A DNA stretch of 11,455 nt from an uncultured Candidatus Saccharibacteria bacterium (GCA_947253405.1 CAMXZF010000015.1:1-11455), one strand, 5' to 3'; positions 1 through 7,758 are shown, numbered from the stretch's first letter. Translations and numbers: made by a program. Notes: generated from the sequence alone by a model not told the origin.

Positions 1-220
1 ATACTGGCGCAATTTGCGGTTGCAGCTGGCTAGTTATAGGCAAATTATAAACGGTGTATCGTTTATTTACTAAAAATAATTCCACATCTAAATCATTTTT
101 TATACGGCTCAAATGGTTAGCCCATAGAAAAATATCAAACTTACTGGATTGACCAGATTGACCATCAGGAGTTGCTATATTATCTTCCGTTTGCGCTGAT
201 TTTTCACTTGCATTATTCAT
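1..220 (-). CDS. Unidentified protein, N-terminal part only (cut by window edge)
   Basis: An open frame starts at ATG 218-220 and runs without a stop to position 1, giving about 73 residues. The first 26 or so residues are polar and rich in Ser, Gln, Asn, Asp and Glu, with no signal peptide or membrane segment, and are probably disordered. A more ordered stretch follows, containing the motif FDIFLWANHLSRI and a hydrophobic segment around VELFLVNKRYTVYNLP. I do not recognise a family. The gene follows rnhA after a 44-nt gap holding its own extended -10 element 7 nt before the ATG. There is no Shine-Dalgarno sequence, so a leaderless mRNA is likely. The frame and promoter support a real gene; its function is unknown. 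Confidence 0.7.
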   Translation of the reverse strand, partial: MNNASEKSAQTEDNIATPDGQSGQSSKFDIFLWANHLSRIKNDLDVELFLVNKRYTVYNLPITSQLQPQIAPV

Positions 221-227
221 GCTAATG

Positions 228-236
228 ATTATAACA
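228..236 (-). promoter_or_regulatory. Extended -10 promoter, predicted leaderless start of the edge gene
   Basis: The minus strand reads TGTTATAAT, a perfect extended -10 element (TGnTATAAT), followed by 7 nt and then ATG at 220. Transcription normally starts about 7 nt after the -10 hexamer, so the mRNA would begin at or within a base or two of the start codon. No good -35 lies at 16-18 nt, which is usual for extended -10 promoters. The same 9-mer precedes pilD and the first pseudopilin gene. Confidence 0.6.
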
Positions 237-264
237 AAGCTAATAATTCTGGTCGATCAAGTTT

Positions 265-735
265 CTATTTAGATAATTCGTCAACTTTGATGTATCCAGT
301 AATTTTACGCTGACGAGCAATGTTTGCCCACTCATCAGCTAGCTCATTTAGCTCAGTGCCCACGTGCCCACGCGTCCAAACTAAATCTACTTTCGAACTC
401 TTATATAAAGCAAAGAGAGGCTTTACAATGTCAAGATTCTTAATCTCGCCCTTGCTTTTTCGCCAGCCATTAGCTTGCCAATTGGGCGCCCATTTAGTTA
501 ACACATTAATCCAAAATTCACTATCTGTGATTATTTTTGCCAACTCACCTTCCGAGTCTTTAATGGCTGCCATAATTGCTAGCGCCTCCATTCTAATATT
601 AGTAGTGTAATTACTAGAAACTTGGGAATCCGCTAATTCAGAACCAATTATATAGGGTCGACCATTTTTAATAACAGCAAACCCACCCGCTCCTGGATTA
701 GGTATAGCGCTACCATCAGTATAGTATGTGATCAT
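265..735 (-). CDS. rnhA: Ribonuclease HI
   Basis: This 156-aa protein should cleave the RNA strand of RNA-DNA hybrids, removing R-loops and primer RNA in the cytoplasm. The family's catalytic carboxylates are all visible: D7 (in YTDGSAIPNPGAGG), E50 (NIRMEAL), D71 (ITDSE) and D134 (NELADEWAN), plus the mobile-loop H124 in TRGHVG. The Trp- and Lys-rich segment around residues 82-99 corresponds to the basic protrusion that binds the hybrid in E. coli RNase HI. The length matches the usual ~155 residues. The start is ATG 733-735, with a possible AGGA ribosome site 8 nt upstream. It lies 26 nt downstream of proS and may share its transcript. The stop is TAG. Confidence 0.95.
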   Translation of the reverse strand: MITYYTDGSAIPNPGAGGFAVIKNGRPYIIGSELADSQVSSNYTTNIRMEALAIMAAIKDSEGELAKIITDSEFWINVLTKWAPNWQANGWRKSKGEIKNLDIVKPLFALYKSSKVDLVWTRGHVGTELNELADEWANIARQRKITGYIKVDELSK

Positions 736-761
736 CTAATTAATCCTATTTAAAACTTAAG

Positions 762-2006
762 TTACTTTAATATATCTATTAATTGCTCCAAATCAATTAG
801 TTTAGATTCAGACTGATTGCGGGCTTTATATTCTATAATGCCAGCCTCTACAGTTTTTGGGCTAATTACAATACGATGCGGCAAACCTATCAAATCACTA
901 TCGGCAAACTTTTCGCCCGGCCTAACATCACGATCATCCCAAAGTACATCTATGTCACTTTTTTCTAAGATCTCAATAACTCTTTGCGCTGCTGATAAAA
1001 CCGCCTCATCACAACCAATGGTAACCAAACTAACCTTGAATGGAGCTACACTATCCGGCCAAACTAAGCCCTTGTCGTCCGAAAACAACTCGGCTATAAC
1101 ACCCATCACTCTAGTTACACCAATACCATATGAACCATAATATAAAGGCTGCGACTGATTATCTTTAGTCTGAAAATTAATCCCCATTTGCCTAGCTTTA
1201 TCTGTGCCAAAGTTAAATATATTGCCAACCTCAGCACTACGCACTTTTTCTAACTTATTTTTATCTAGCCGCAAGTCTTTGACTGCCGATTCTAAAACTT
1301 CTTCGTTAACAGCAATATTATTTGACCTATCAAGATAAAGCCAATCCTCACCAGCCTCGCATATAGTTTGAAATTCGTGGCTAAACTTAGTAAAAGCGCC
1401 ACCAGAAGCAAAGGTTACAAAGGTGTTTTTGCCAATACCTAAACTATCATAGATGCGTCGATAGGCCTCAATTACTTGATTGTAGAAACGCTCTAAATCC
1501 GCCTTGTCTGCATGGACACTATACATATCCTTCATTAAAAATTCACGACCACGCATAATGCCTGATTTAGCTCTCAATTCATTGCGTAGCTTAGTTTGAA
1601 ACTGATAAACCGACACTGGTAAATCTTTATAACTATAAACGTATTCACTTAGCATTTTTAAAATTGGCTCTTCGTGCGACCAAGCTAGCCCTATCGGCTC
1701 ATCATTCTTTAATTGAGTTTTAAACCAAATATCTACCGTATCATCGTTCCATCGCCCAGTAGATCGCCAAACATCAGCAGGCTGAAGATTCGTCATTAAA
1801 AGTTCTTCACCGCCAATTGCGTTCATTTCTTTTCTAATGATGGTTTTAATTTTTTCTAATGTCCTTAAGCCTAACGGTAAATATGCATAAACGCCAGCCA
1901 TTTCCTTGTGAACATATCCAGCCCTAATAAGTAAGCTAGCGTTTAAAGATGTCTCATCAGCTGGCGCAGTCTTAGTAGTTTTAGTAAATAAATTAGTTCG
2001 TTTCAT
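762..2006 (-). CDS. proS: Proline-tRNA ligase, short form without the editing insertion
   Basis: A class II aminoacyl-tRNA synthetase that charges tRNA-Pro with proline. Motif 2 is at residues 138-165 (R141 and E143, then GIMRGREFLMKDMYS), motif 3 is GSYGIGVTR at 291-299, and the anticodon-binding domain begins near VWPDSVAPFKV. The bacterial form in E. coli is about 570 residues because a roughly 180-residue INS domain, which hydrolyses Ala-tRNA-Pro, sits between motifs 2 and 3. Here that interval is bridged by about 25 residues (roughly 233-257), so the 414-aa enzyme lacks cis-editing. It lies 17 nt downstream of a CPBP protease gene and 26 nt upstream of rnhA. An extended -10 element lies 8 nt before the ATG and there is no Shine-Dalgarno sequence, so an extra leaderless transcript is likely. 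rseP-proS proximity is common in bacteria. Confidence 0.96.
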   Translation of the reverse strand: MKRTNLFTKTTKTAPADETSLNASLLIRAGYVHKEMAGVYAYLPLGLRTLEKIKTIIRKEMNAIGGEELLMTNLQPADVWRSTGRWNDDTVDIWFKTQLKNDEPIGLAWSHEEPILKMLSEYVYSYKDLPVSVYQFQTKLRNELRAKSGIMRGREFLMKDMYSVHADKADLERFYNQVIEAYRRIYDSLGIGKNTFVTFASGGAFTKFSHEFQTICEAGEDWLYLDRSNNIAVNEEVLESAVKDLRLDKNKLEKVRSAEVGNIFNFGTDKARQMGINFQTKDNQSQPLYYGSYGIGVTRVMGVIAELFSDDKGLVWPDSVAPFKVSLVTIGCDEAVLSAAQRVIEILEKSDIDVLWDDRDVRPGEKFADSDLIGLPHRIVISPKTVEAGIIEYKARNQSESKLIDLEQLIDILK

Positions 2007-2014
2007 CTATATAG

Positions 2015-2023
2015 ATTGTAGCA
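2015..2023 (-). promoter_or_regulatory. Extended -10 promoter of proS, predicted leaderless
   Basis: The minus strand reads TGCTACAAT, matching TGnTATAAT with one change, followed by 8 nt and the proS ATG. The element directly abuts the TAG stop of the upstream CPBP gene. It could give proS a supply of mRNA independent of the rseP operon. No Shine-Dalgarno sequence is visible before this ATG. Confidence 0.5.
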
Positions 2024-2917
2024 CTAGCGTGGCATAAATAATAACAAACTAGCTATAAGGTTAGCTGTAATATGTAAGCCAATCCCGGCATAAATCGCCC
2101 CCGTCCTTTCTCGCATATAGCATGCGAAAAAAGATAATATAAAAGTCATAATGCCGACATTAATTTGCATATGTGCTATAGCAAATAACAATGACGTAAC
2201 TATTGCGGCTGGCAAAAACTTCATCATCTGGCGCAATCTACCATATAAAAACCCTCGCATAATCAACTCCTCACAAATTGGAGTAAATAGCGCTAACATG
2301 GCCATGATCGCTAACAATTCGATTGGGCTATTGTTAGTAGTCTTAAAGCCTAAATCTTGTGTCTGATTTAAAACGTTCTGCGACACTATAAGCGACAAAA
2401 TTAAAGTTACAACTATTAATACCGCATAGAAAGCTGGCGTCAACTTCGCCCAAGTGCTTAAATCAACTAGCTTGGGTAATCGATCTAATCCTAAAAGCTG
2501 TAATGTCGCTCTCTTACTATTAAAATCAGTACCTTTGTATTTTCTAGCCTTGATAAGCGCCGGCAATATAACTGCCATAAACAGAAATAGCGCCATCAAC
2601 ATTGCGTTAACTAATATTAAACTTAAGTTATCAAATTTACGAACATCCTGACCACAAATCATTAGAGTAATCACAGTCATAATAGCCGACAACAATAAGC
2701 TGGCAATCAGCCAAGCCACAATACCTAGTGACTTAAAGAATACACCCCATAAAGTCTGAGGTTGGCTAGGCTTTTTTGCTAGATCTTTTGATTTTAGGCT
2801 AACTGGACTAATCTGTTGCTGCCATTTAACTCGTTTAATTTTTCGGGCAATTCGTTCGTCATTAGTTAAGTTCTTTTCCTGCTTTTTTGACCTGATATTT
2901 TTTTTAGAACTTGTCAT
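2024..2917 (-). CDS. CPBP family intramembrane metalloprotease (CAAX protease and bacteriocin-processing type)
   Basis: A 297-aa integral membrane protein of the CPBP (Abi/Rce1-like) family. The three family motifs are present: EELIMRG with E216, E217 and R221; FAIAH with H249; and GLHITANL with H282 and N286. Together these form the predicted catalytic site within the membrane. The first ~55 residues are highly basic and hydrophilic (many Lys, Arg and Gln) and probably lie in the cytoplasm. Several hydrophobic helices follow from about residue 57 onward. The ATG is 15 nt after the rseP stop, with a weak AAGG ribosome site, and proS begins 17 nt downstream. The substrate is unknown. Family members process prenylated proteins, peptides or bacteriocins, or are immunity or regulatory factors, and this sequence does not distinguish between them. 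Confidence 0.9.
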   Translation of the reverse strand: MTSSKKNIRSKKQEKNLTNDERIARKIKRVKWQQQISPVSLKSKDLAKKPSQPQTLWGVFFKSLGIVAWLIASLLLSAIMTVITLMICGQDVRKFDNLSLILVNAMLMALFLFMAVILPALIKARKYKGTDFNSKRATLQLLGLDRLPKLVDLSTWAKLTPAFYAVLIVVTLILSLIVSQNVLNQTQDLGFKTTNNSPIELLAIMAMLALFTPICEELIMRGFLYGRLRQMMKFLPAAIVTSLLFAIAHMQINVGIMTFILSFFACYMRERTGAIYAGIGLHITANLIASLLLFMPR

Positions 2918-2932
2918 TAAACTAACCTTACC

Positions 2933-4093
2933 CTATCTAAATAATTTTAATATATCAGCAACAGTAATAACAATAATGAGACCAAATAATACCAACATGC
3001 CGTAACCGACAACTTTCTCTTCTTTGTCTTTAGTAAGTTTTTTACCTAGTAAATGATATACTGCGATTAAAAGCCAGCGCCCACCATCTAGTCCTGGGAT
3101 TGGCAAAAGATTCATAACGGTAAGCGATAAGGCAATAATGCCGCTGATGTACAAAAGTGTTGTCACACCTGCAAAAACTGCACTTGGAAAGATATTGCCT
3201 AATATACCAATCGGACCAGCTACGCTTTCACCCACAGCGTTAAAGTTCGATGAAGCTTCTGGCCTAAGTGTTATTAGGTCAAAAAATCCCACGAACAAGT
3301 TGCCTATTATGCCAATCAAACTGGTAATTGTTAGCCACATAAATTGCAGTACATTTACTAATCCAACTAGCGGAGCACTCCAGGTGGCTTTAATGGTTGC
3401 CCCCTGTTTTTGCTCAGCCTGCAAACCTAAAAAACCTTTATCGCTATTGTGACGATCATTAAGTTTAACTTTTATTATTTTATAAGGCTGATCTTGGTGC
3501 TTTACACCTATCTTAACTTCTTTGCCAGCATATTTAGAGGTCAAATCAGACACCTGAGATGCAACCATGATCCTAGAGCCGGCAATTCGCTCAATTTCGT
3601 CGCCCGATTTTATCCCAGCTTTATCTGCTGGTGAGTTTTTTATGACTTTATGTGCAACGACAATTCCCCGCTTACCACTATTGTCAGCACTAACTTGGAA
3701 CTGTCCCGGCACAATCTGTGGTATGCCAAAAAAGGCCAAAATTGTAAAAATAACTACTGCAGCCAAAAAGTTCATAAATACGCCAGCTAATAAAATCTTA
3801 GTTTTAGACCAAAAACTAGCAGCACCAAAAGTTCCCTTGCCCTTAGCGTCGTCACTTTCGCCTTTTAGTTTACAGAAACCACCTAGAGGTAGCCAGTTAA
3901 GGGTAATTAAGGTGCCTTTATATTTGCCAAGCTTTTTTGCTAAAGGCGGAAAACCAATACCAAACTCCTCTACTTTCACGCCGTTACGAACTGCTGCTAT
4001 AGCATGACCTAGCTCATGAATGACCACTAGTATAACTAGAATTACTAATCCCACTAATGCGCCAATCAAAACCTGCCACCAAGCTAAGTCCAT
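2933..4093 (-). CDS. rseP: Site-2 intramembrane zinc metalloprotease, RseP/RasP type
   Basis: A 386-aa membrane protease of family M50. The zinc site HELGH (H26, E27, H30) lies at the end of the first transmembrane helix, and the third ligand is in PIPGLDGGRW (D336) in a late helix. One PDZ domain covers roughly residues 130-215, including NSPADKAGIKSGDEI. One PDZ is like Bacillus RasP rather than the two of E. coli RseP. Such enzymes cut anti-sigma factors and leftover signal peptides inside the membrane; the substrate here is unknown. The start at ATG 4091-4093 is supported by a GAGGGG ribosome site. The gene has its own promoter in the 59-nt gap after the pilus genes and leads the run rseP-CPBP-proS-rnhA. 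Confidence 0.95.
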   Translation of the reverse strand: MDLAWWQVLIGALVGLVILVILVVIHELGHAIAAVRNGVKVEEFGIGFPPLAKKLGKYKGTLITLNWLPLGGFCKLKGESDDAKGKGTFGAASFWSKTKILLAGVFMNFLAAVVIFTILAFFGIPQIVPGQFQVSADNSGKRGIVVAHKVIKNSPADKAGIKSGDEIERIAGSRIMVASQVSDLTSKYAGKEVKIGVKHQDQPYKIIKVKLNDRHNSDKGFLGLQAEQKQGATIKATWSAPLVGLVNVLQFMWLTITSLIGIIGNLFVGFFDLITLRPEASSNFNAVGESVAGPIGILGNIFPSAVFAGVTTLLYISGIIALSLTVMNLLPIPGLDGGRWLLIAVYHLLGKKLTKDKEEKVVGYGMLVLFGLIIVITVADILKLFR

Positions 4094-4097
4094 TAAT

Positions 4098-4135
4098 CCC
4101 CTCTCTTTTAGAAATATTCGCTATCTATTTTAACA
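4098..4135 (-). promoter_or_regulatory. rseP promoter and ribosome-binding site
   Basis: An extended -10 element TGTTAAAAT lies at 4127-4135 (minus strand). About 30 nt downstream a GAGAGGGG ribosome site occupies 4098-4105, followed by ATTA and the ATG. This is a conventional short-leader arrangement and contrasts with the leaderless promoters elsewhere in the window. No convincing -35 was seen. Confidence 0.5.
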
Positions 4136-4152
4136 TAACTAATTAGCAAGCT

Positions 4153-5406
4153 TTAGTTACACTTATCATCGCCATCATCATAGCGAACTACCATGTCTTT
4201 GCACACCCGACCAGCAGTGTCTATAGCGTAATCTGGCCACCAATAGGAACTGTCGGTATTGTCTTTGCTAGCAGCTGGATCCAATCTAGCTTGTAGGCGC
4301 TCATAAGCGTCAACATCGCGCCCCGTTACATCAACTTGTGGCTGTATTCCATCAAAATATAAATCGTCGCCATTTTCATCTTTAGCGCTAACCTCGAAAT
4401 GGCTGTTACGATAAATTGACTGTATTTTTAGCCAAATTTTACCGTCAATCCAACCAAATAAACCATCACCATTATAAAGCTTAGCCTCGCAAGCGTATAT
4501 GTTACGATCACCCTCTTGGCATTTTAACCTAGTTAAAGCCGCCGACATACGATTGGGCATAACATCAGTAGGGTAATCTTGCACATTAACATTAGTGCCA
4601 CCATCACTACTGGGCCTCAAAGTAACCGCCCTAGCATCTTTAGACAATTGATATATATTAATTTGATCTTTTGGCACAAACGCAAACTCTAGGCGTAAAA
4701 CTGCTGGCCTATTGCTACCCTTAGACATCCATAGCGGTTGATTAGTAAATGTATCACCAGGTAATAAACCAATAACTTTGCCATCAACTTTATTAGCTGT
4801 AGCATGCCATCTTAAAGTTATTTCTTTGGCTTGCTTAACTTCATTTTGTCGATTAACAAAACGTAATGGAATAATTTGCGACTTACCGTTAGCCTTTAAA
4901 TCTGCCTCATAGGTTTTGGTTAAAGTTGCAATCTTTAAGCACTGATAAGTCTGATCGCGCTTTGAATTATTATCACCATTATCTTTGGTAAGCTTGACCC
5001 TGCCCTCGCTAGTAACGGTGTCGGAACCGTAAAAACCGACTGCCTTCATCGCATCAATAATTGTGTTACATTTTTGCCCTTCAACGTCACCGCTATCAGA
5101 CGCAAATTTACCAATAATTTTAGAGCATGCGCTATAAACTACGTCACTATCGTAATTACCCTCGTTATTGCGATGTTTATAGCAATAGCTCAACATGCGT
5201 TTAGCATCTTCTATGCCAGATTCAGCGGCCGCCCTAGCTGACGAATGTAGCTCATCGCTAACCGTTTCGTGCGAAGATGAAATCATAATACCCGTAAAGC
5301 TAACCACTAAAATAGCAAAAATAATCATAAAAACAGCTACGGTACTGATCGCTACCTGGCCATCAGAGCTGTCTATTTTTTTTCGATATAAACTTAATCT
5401 GCTCAT
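4153..5406 (-). CDS. PilX/GspK-like minor pilin protein
   Basis: A 417-aa protein with a prepilin-like N-terminus: a basic leader ending SSDG, then QVAISTVAVFMIIFAILVVS as the hydrophobic helix, then the PilX_N-like segment SARAAAESGIEDAKRML. If cleavage follows Gly16, mature position 5 is Ser instead of the usual Glu; GspK, the pseudopilin-tip subunit, also lacks Glu5. The remaining ~350 residues form an exported domain with eight cysteines, two of them in the last 20 residues beside an acidic DDGDD run. It is the longest and last of the four pilin-type genes. Its ATG directly follows the TAA of the preceding gene, with AGGAG 8 nt upstream. Function as a pilus-tip or initiation subunit is inferred from order, size and the missing Glu5. 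Confidence 0.75.
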   Translation of the reverse strand: MSRLSLYRKKIDSSDGQVAISTVAVFMIIFAILVVSFTGIMISSSHETVSDELHSSARAAAESGIEDAKRMLSYCYKHRNNEGNYDSDVVYSACSKIIGKFASDSGDVEGQKCNTIIDAMKAVGFYGSDTVTSEGRVKLTKDNGDNNSKRDQTYQCLKIATLTKTYEADLKANGKSQIIPLRFVNRQNEVKQAKEITLRWHATANKVDGKVIGLLPGDTFTNQPLWMSKGSNRPAVLRLEFAFVPKDQINIYQLSKDARAVTLRPSSDGGTNVNVQDYPTDVMPNRMSAALTRLKCQEGDRNIYACEAKLYNGDGLFGWIDGKIWLKIQSIYRNSHFEVSAKDENGDDLYFDGIQPQVDVTGRDVDAYERLQARLDPAASKDNTDSSYWWPDYAIDTAGRVCKDMVVRYDDGDDKCN

Positions 5407-6228
5407 TTAATTCTCTCCTCTTTGATATATCGTAATATCGTACTCGCTAAAGGCGCAAAATTGATTTTTAGCCGGACGAAATTCACCGTCAATTACTTCA
5501 CCACATTGCCATTTGGCGTTAATATCGTCATAGCTAGCTGACACAATCGTATAATTATTATTATTATCACGAACTACTTTAACAGGCTTATTAGCTTCGC
5601 CTTCAGTAGAAAGCACTGCTCTTAAATAAAATAACGGTATAGTGCTGCTATTCGAACTATTTAGCTGCTTAGCGCTAAACTCTTGAATAATAGTACCTTT
5701 ACCAAGCAGGCTGACAGCATCGTTACTATACCTCGACGGATAAGGCTTCTTGTTTTTTTCATAGTTGCAATAACTACCCGATAAATCATTAATTCTAACT
5801 AAGCGCAAACTGGTATTAAAATTACCATCAACCGAATCGTCACGATCCTCTTGATAGCGATTTTTTCGACTTTCTTCGGTGTTCCATAAATACGACACGC
5901 CATGAGCACACAGGCGTTGATCGTCTTCTCTTAATATTACATTACTACCAGAATAACGCGCCTGATCACCTAGATCAGCATTTAGCTGTCTGCCAGCCTG
6001 ATTTACCTGACTCAGCCAAATTCCCTTATTATAAATCGACATTACATTTAAAAGTGTAGCAGTTAAAAAAGCAATAATGAAAGCTACAAAAACCAGCGCC
6101 GTAGAAACCTCTACAATGGTAAAGCCCTTTTGATTAAACCTTTGATTAGCGCCTTTAGTTTTAGCTATATTAAGGCAAAACTCAATCTTTATCGGTCCTA
6201 ATAAACTTTTAAACTTAAAATTAGACAT
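5407..6228 (-). CDS. Prepilin-type protein, PilW/GspJ-like minor pilin
   Basis: A 273-aa protein with a classic type IV prepilin site: NQKG followed by FTIVEVSTALVFVAFIIAFL, having Phe at +1 and Glu at +5. The frame is open upstream to 6252, but I choose ATG 6226-6228 because a GGAG ribosome site sits 7 nt before it. This start overlaps the end of the preceding gene by 8 nt. Even so, the leader before the cleavage site is long, about 35 residues, and contains a basic and hydrophobic stretch. The mature domain has five cysteines in its outer part and no recognised motif. Assignment as PilW/GspJ-like rests on its third place in a four-gene minor-pilin set; homology at the family level is not proven by eye. 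Confidence 0.8.
   Translation of the reverse strand: MSNFKFKSLLGPIKIEFCLNIAKTKGANQRFNQKGFTIVEVSTALVFVAFIIAFLTATLLNVMSIYNKGIWLSQVNQAGRQLNADLGDQARYSGSNVILREDDQRLCAHGVSYLWNTEESRKNRYQEDRDDSVDGNFNTSLRLVRINDLSGSYCNYEKNKKPYPSRYSNDAVSLLGKGTIIQEFSAKQLNSSNSSTIPLFYLRAVLSTEGEANKPVKVVRDNNNNYTIVSASYDDINAKWQCGEVIDGEFRPAKNQFCAFSEYDITIYQRGEN
5415..5419 (-). promoter_or_regulatory. Shine-Dalgarno of the PilX/GspK-like gene
   Basis: The minus strand reads AGGAG, then 8 nt, then ATG at 5406. It lies inside the end of the upstream pilin gene, whose TAA immediately precedes the ATG (TAAATG). This fits translational coupling. Confidence 0.65.
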
Positions 6229-6856
6229 CCGTTCTCTCCAAAATACTATCATAAATTCTTACGACTGTACGACTTTTAGCTGGATTAGAAACCACTCCCT
6301 CATCATTTCCTTTACCACCATAGGGAATCCAACAAGCTTTAACATAAAAATCTATGTATTTTTCTGAACGATTAACTACGCCATCAATAAATATGCCACC
6401 GCCAATCGTAGCAGTAGGTTTATACACCTCGCTATCTACTCCGTTAAATACCTTATCGCGCTCATAGAAACTTGCTTTCACGACATCGTCATTTGCAACA
6501 TAATTATTTGTTGTATTCATACTAAGCACAAAGCTTTTATTGTTGGTGGCTTGACAGGGATTCGAAGCGACAATAGCGCCACCTGATTTACTGTCATGTA
6601 AATGTTTGCCATCTATTAAATCTTTCCAAATTTGTGGCTCATTTTCATGCAAATAATGTAGCATTTCAACTTGAGAGTTAATTTTTGTGCGCGTCACCGT
6701 ACGCTCTGCCGTATTCATAATACTAGATAAATTTTGATTCATAGTTGCCATAGTAGCAGCCACAACCAAGCCAAGAACCGCCATCGCAATAACTACTTCA
6801 ACTAAAGTGTCGCCTCTTTGTCTATTCTTCATTCTATAGTCAAACCCTCGGCCCAT
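6221..6856 (-). CDS. Prepilin-type protein, PilV/GspI-like minor pilin
   Basis: A 211-aa protein with a prepilin leader ending RQRG, then DTLVEVVIAMAVLGLVVAAT, so Glu is at +5 but the +1 residue is Asp rather than the usual Phe. The frame extends upstream to a TTG at 6877. I prefer ATG 6854-6856 because TAAAGG lies 5 nt before it and the preceding gene's TAA falls within that site; ATG at 6832 is also possible. The hydrophobic N-terminal helix is followed by a region resembling the amphipathic part of pilin alpha-1 (SSIMNTAERTVTRTKIN). The C-terminal domain has only two cysteines. It sits second of four pilin-type genes and ends 8 nt inside the next one. Confidence 0.8.
   Translation of the reverse strand: MGRGFDYRMKNRQRGDTLVEVVIAMAVLGLVVAATMATMNQNLSSIMNTAERTVTRTKINSQVEMLHYLHENEPQIWKDLIDGKHLHDSKSGGAIVASNPCQATNNKSFVLSMNTTNNYVANDDVVKASFYERDKVFNGVDSEVYKPTATIGGGIFIDGVVNRSEKYIDFYVKACWIPYGGKGNDEGVVSNPAKSRTVVRIYDSILERTDV
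6234..6239 (-). promoter_or_regulatory. Shine-Dalgarno that fixes the PilW-like start
   Basis: The minus strand reads GGAGAG, then AACGG, then ATG at 6228. It decides the start at 6228 over the upstream in-frame position at 6252. The site lies within the coding sequence of the preceding pilin gene, which fits coupled translation. Confidence 0.6.
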
Positions 6857-6864
6857 AAATACCT

Positions 6865-7758
6865 TTATTTTTCGCAAATAGCCTTTAATTTATTAATGTT
6901 TAAGTTGGACCCACCCAAATTATTCCAATCTAACGTTGGTAAATCATCGCCATTATCACCATTATTAACTGGTAGGTGTGAAGTCACAGCCGTCGAAGAG
7001 GAAGCATTGCCTTCAAAACATATCGCTCCACCATCATGGCCTGCACCACCATTTTTAATAGCAACCATAGCCCAATCGGATAATTTAACACCTGGGTTAG
7101 ACATATTTAAACGCCCACTGCCGTCAATGATATCAGCATTATTAGAATCAAATGTGTAAGTTAAAACAGAATTATCTATTGGACTACGTAAAATAACTAC
7201 TGAATCAATTCCGCCAGTAATATTATTGTTATTCCAAGACCACACACCCCTTACTTCATTACCATTAGAAAGGCTTTTATGCTGTGGTTCAGTAGCAGCA
7301 TTACTCTCTTTAAAAGATCCAGCACCTAAAACCTTTAAATGCACATCATTCGAGCGCAGATTAGCATCGGCTGTATCGCCTATAATGCCATTTTTTTGAT
7401 TTATTTTAGGCCATTCATTGCTTTGTGGTATAGCAACTATAAAATATTTTTCAAGATTTTCACCGCTAAATTTGACCATTCTACCAATAAAATAACATTT
7501 ACTGTTACCCGCTGTAGTGTTATTTGGATTATCATTGTCACTAGCGCATAAGCTAGATCCGTCATCTAATCTTGGATTAATAATAGATCGAACTTCTTCA
7601 TATTGTGACTGCAAATAAGTGCGCGCTGTCACCATTGAATCTTGAAAACGCTGCTGCCCCAGCGTCACCATTAAACCTGTTAATAGGAATACTAAGGCGG
7701 CCGATACGCCAATGGCTAAAGCCACCTCTACGACTGTGTATCCACCCTGCTCTTTCAT
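6865..7758 (-). CDS. Prepilin-type protein, first of the minor pilin set
   Basis: A 297-aa protein with a very short leader, MKEQGG, then YTVVEVALAIGVSAALVFLL, so the +1 residue is Tyr and Glu is at +5. The exported domain is unusually rich in Asn, Gly, Asp and Ser, including an NNNN run near the middle and an NNGDNGDD stretch near the C-terminus. Such composition suggests flexible surface loops. The gene starts 28 nt after pilD. It has its own extended -10 element 8 nt before the ATG and no clear ribosome site. It ends before the PilV-like start by 8 nt. By order it corresponds to FimT/GspH, but its sequence is not recognisably FimT, and it could equally be a lineage-specific pilin. Confidence 0.8.
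   Translation of the reverse strand: MKEQGGYTVVEVALAIGVSAALVFLLTGLMVTLGQQRFQDSMVTARTYLQSQYEEVRSIINPRLDDGSSLCASDNDNPNNTTAGNSKCYFIGRMVKFSGENLEKYFIVAIPQSNEWPKINQKNGIIGDTADANLRSNDVHLKVLGAGSFKESNAATEPQHKSLSNGNEVRGVWSWNNNNITGGIDSVVILRSPIDNSVLTYTFDSNNADIIDGSGRLNMSNPGVKLSDWAMVAIKNGGAGHDGGAICFEGNASSSTAVTSHLPVNNGDNGDDLPTLDWNNLGGSNLNINKLKAICEK

Noticed and set aside
736..753. TAGGAT 7 nt before the rnhA ATG as a fifth leaderless promoter
   Set aside because: It matches the -10 consensus at only four of six positions and lacks the upstream TG; an AGGA ribosome site at the same place explains it equally well.
6548..6572. A tRNA T-arm-like string (GGGATTCGAAGC) on the plus strand
   Set aside because: It lies in the coding sequence of the PilV-like gene, and no acceptor, D or anticodon stems are found around it.
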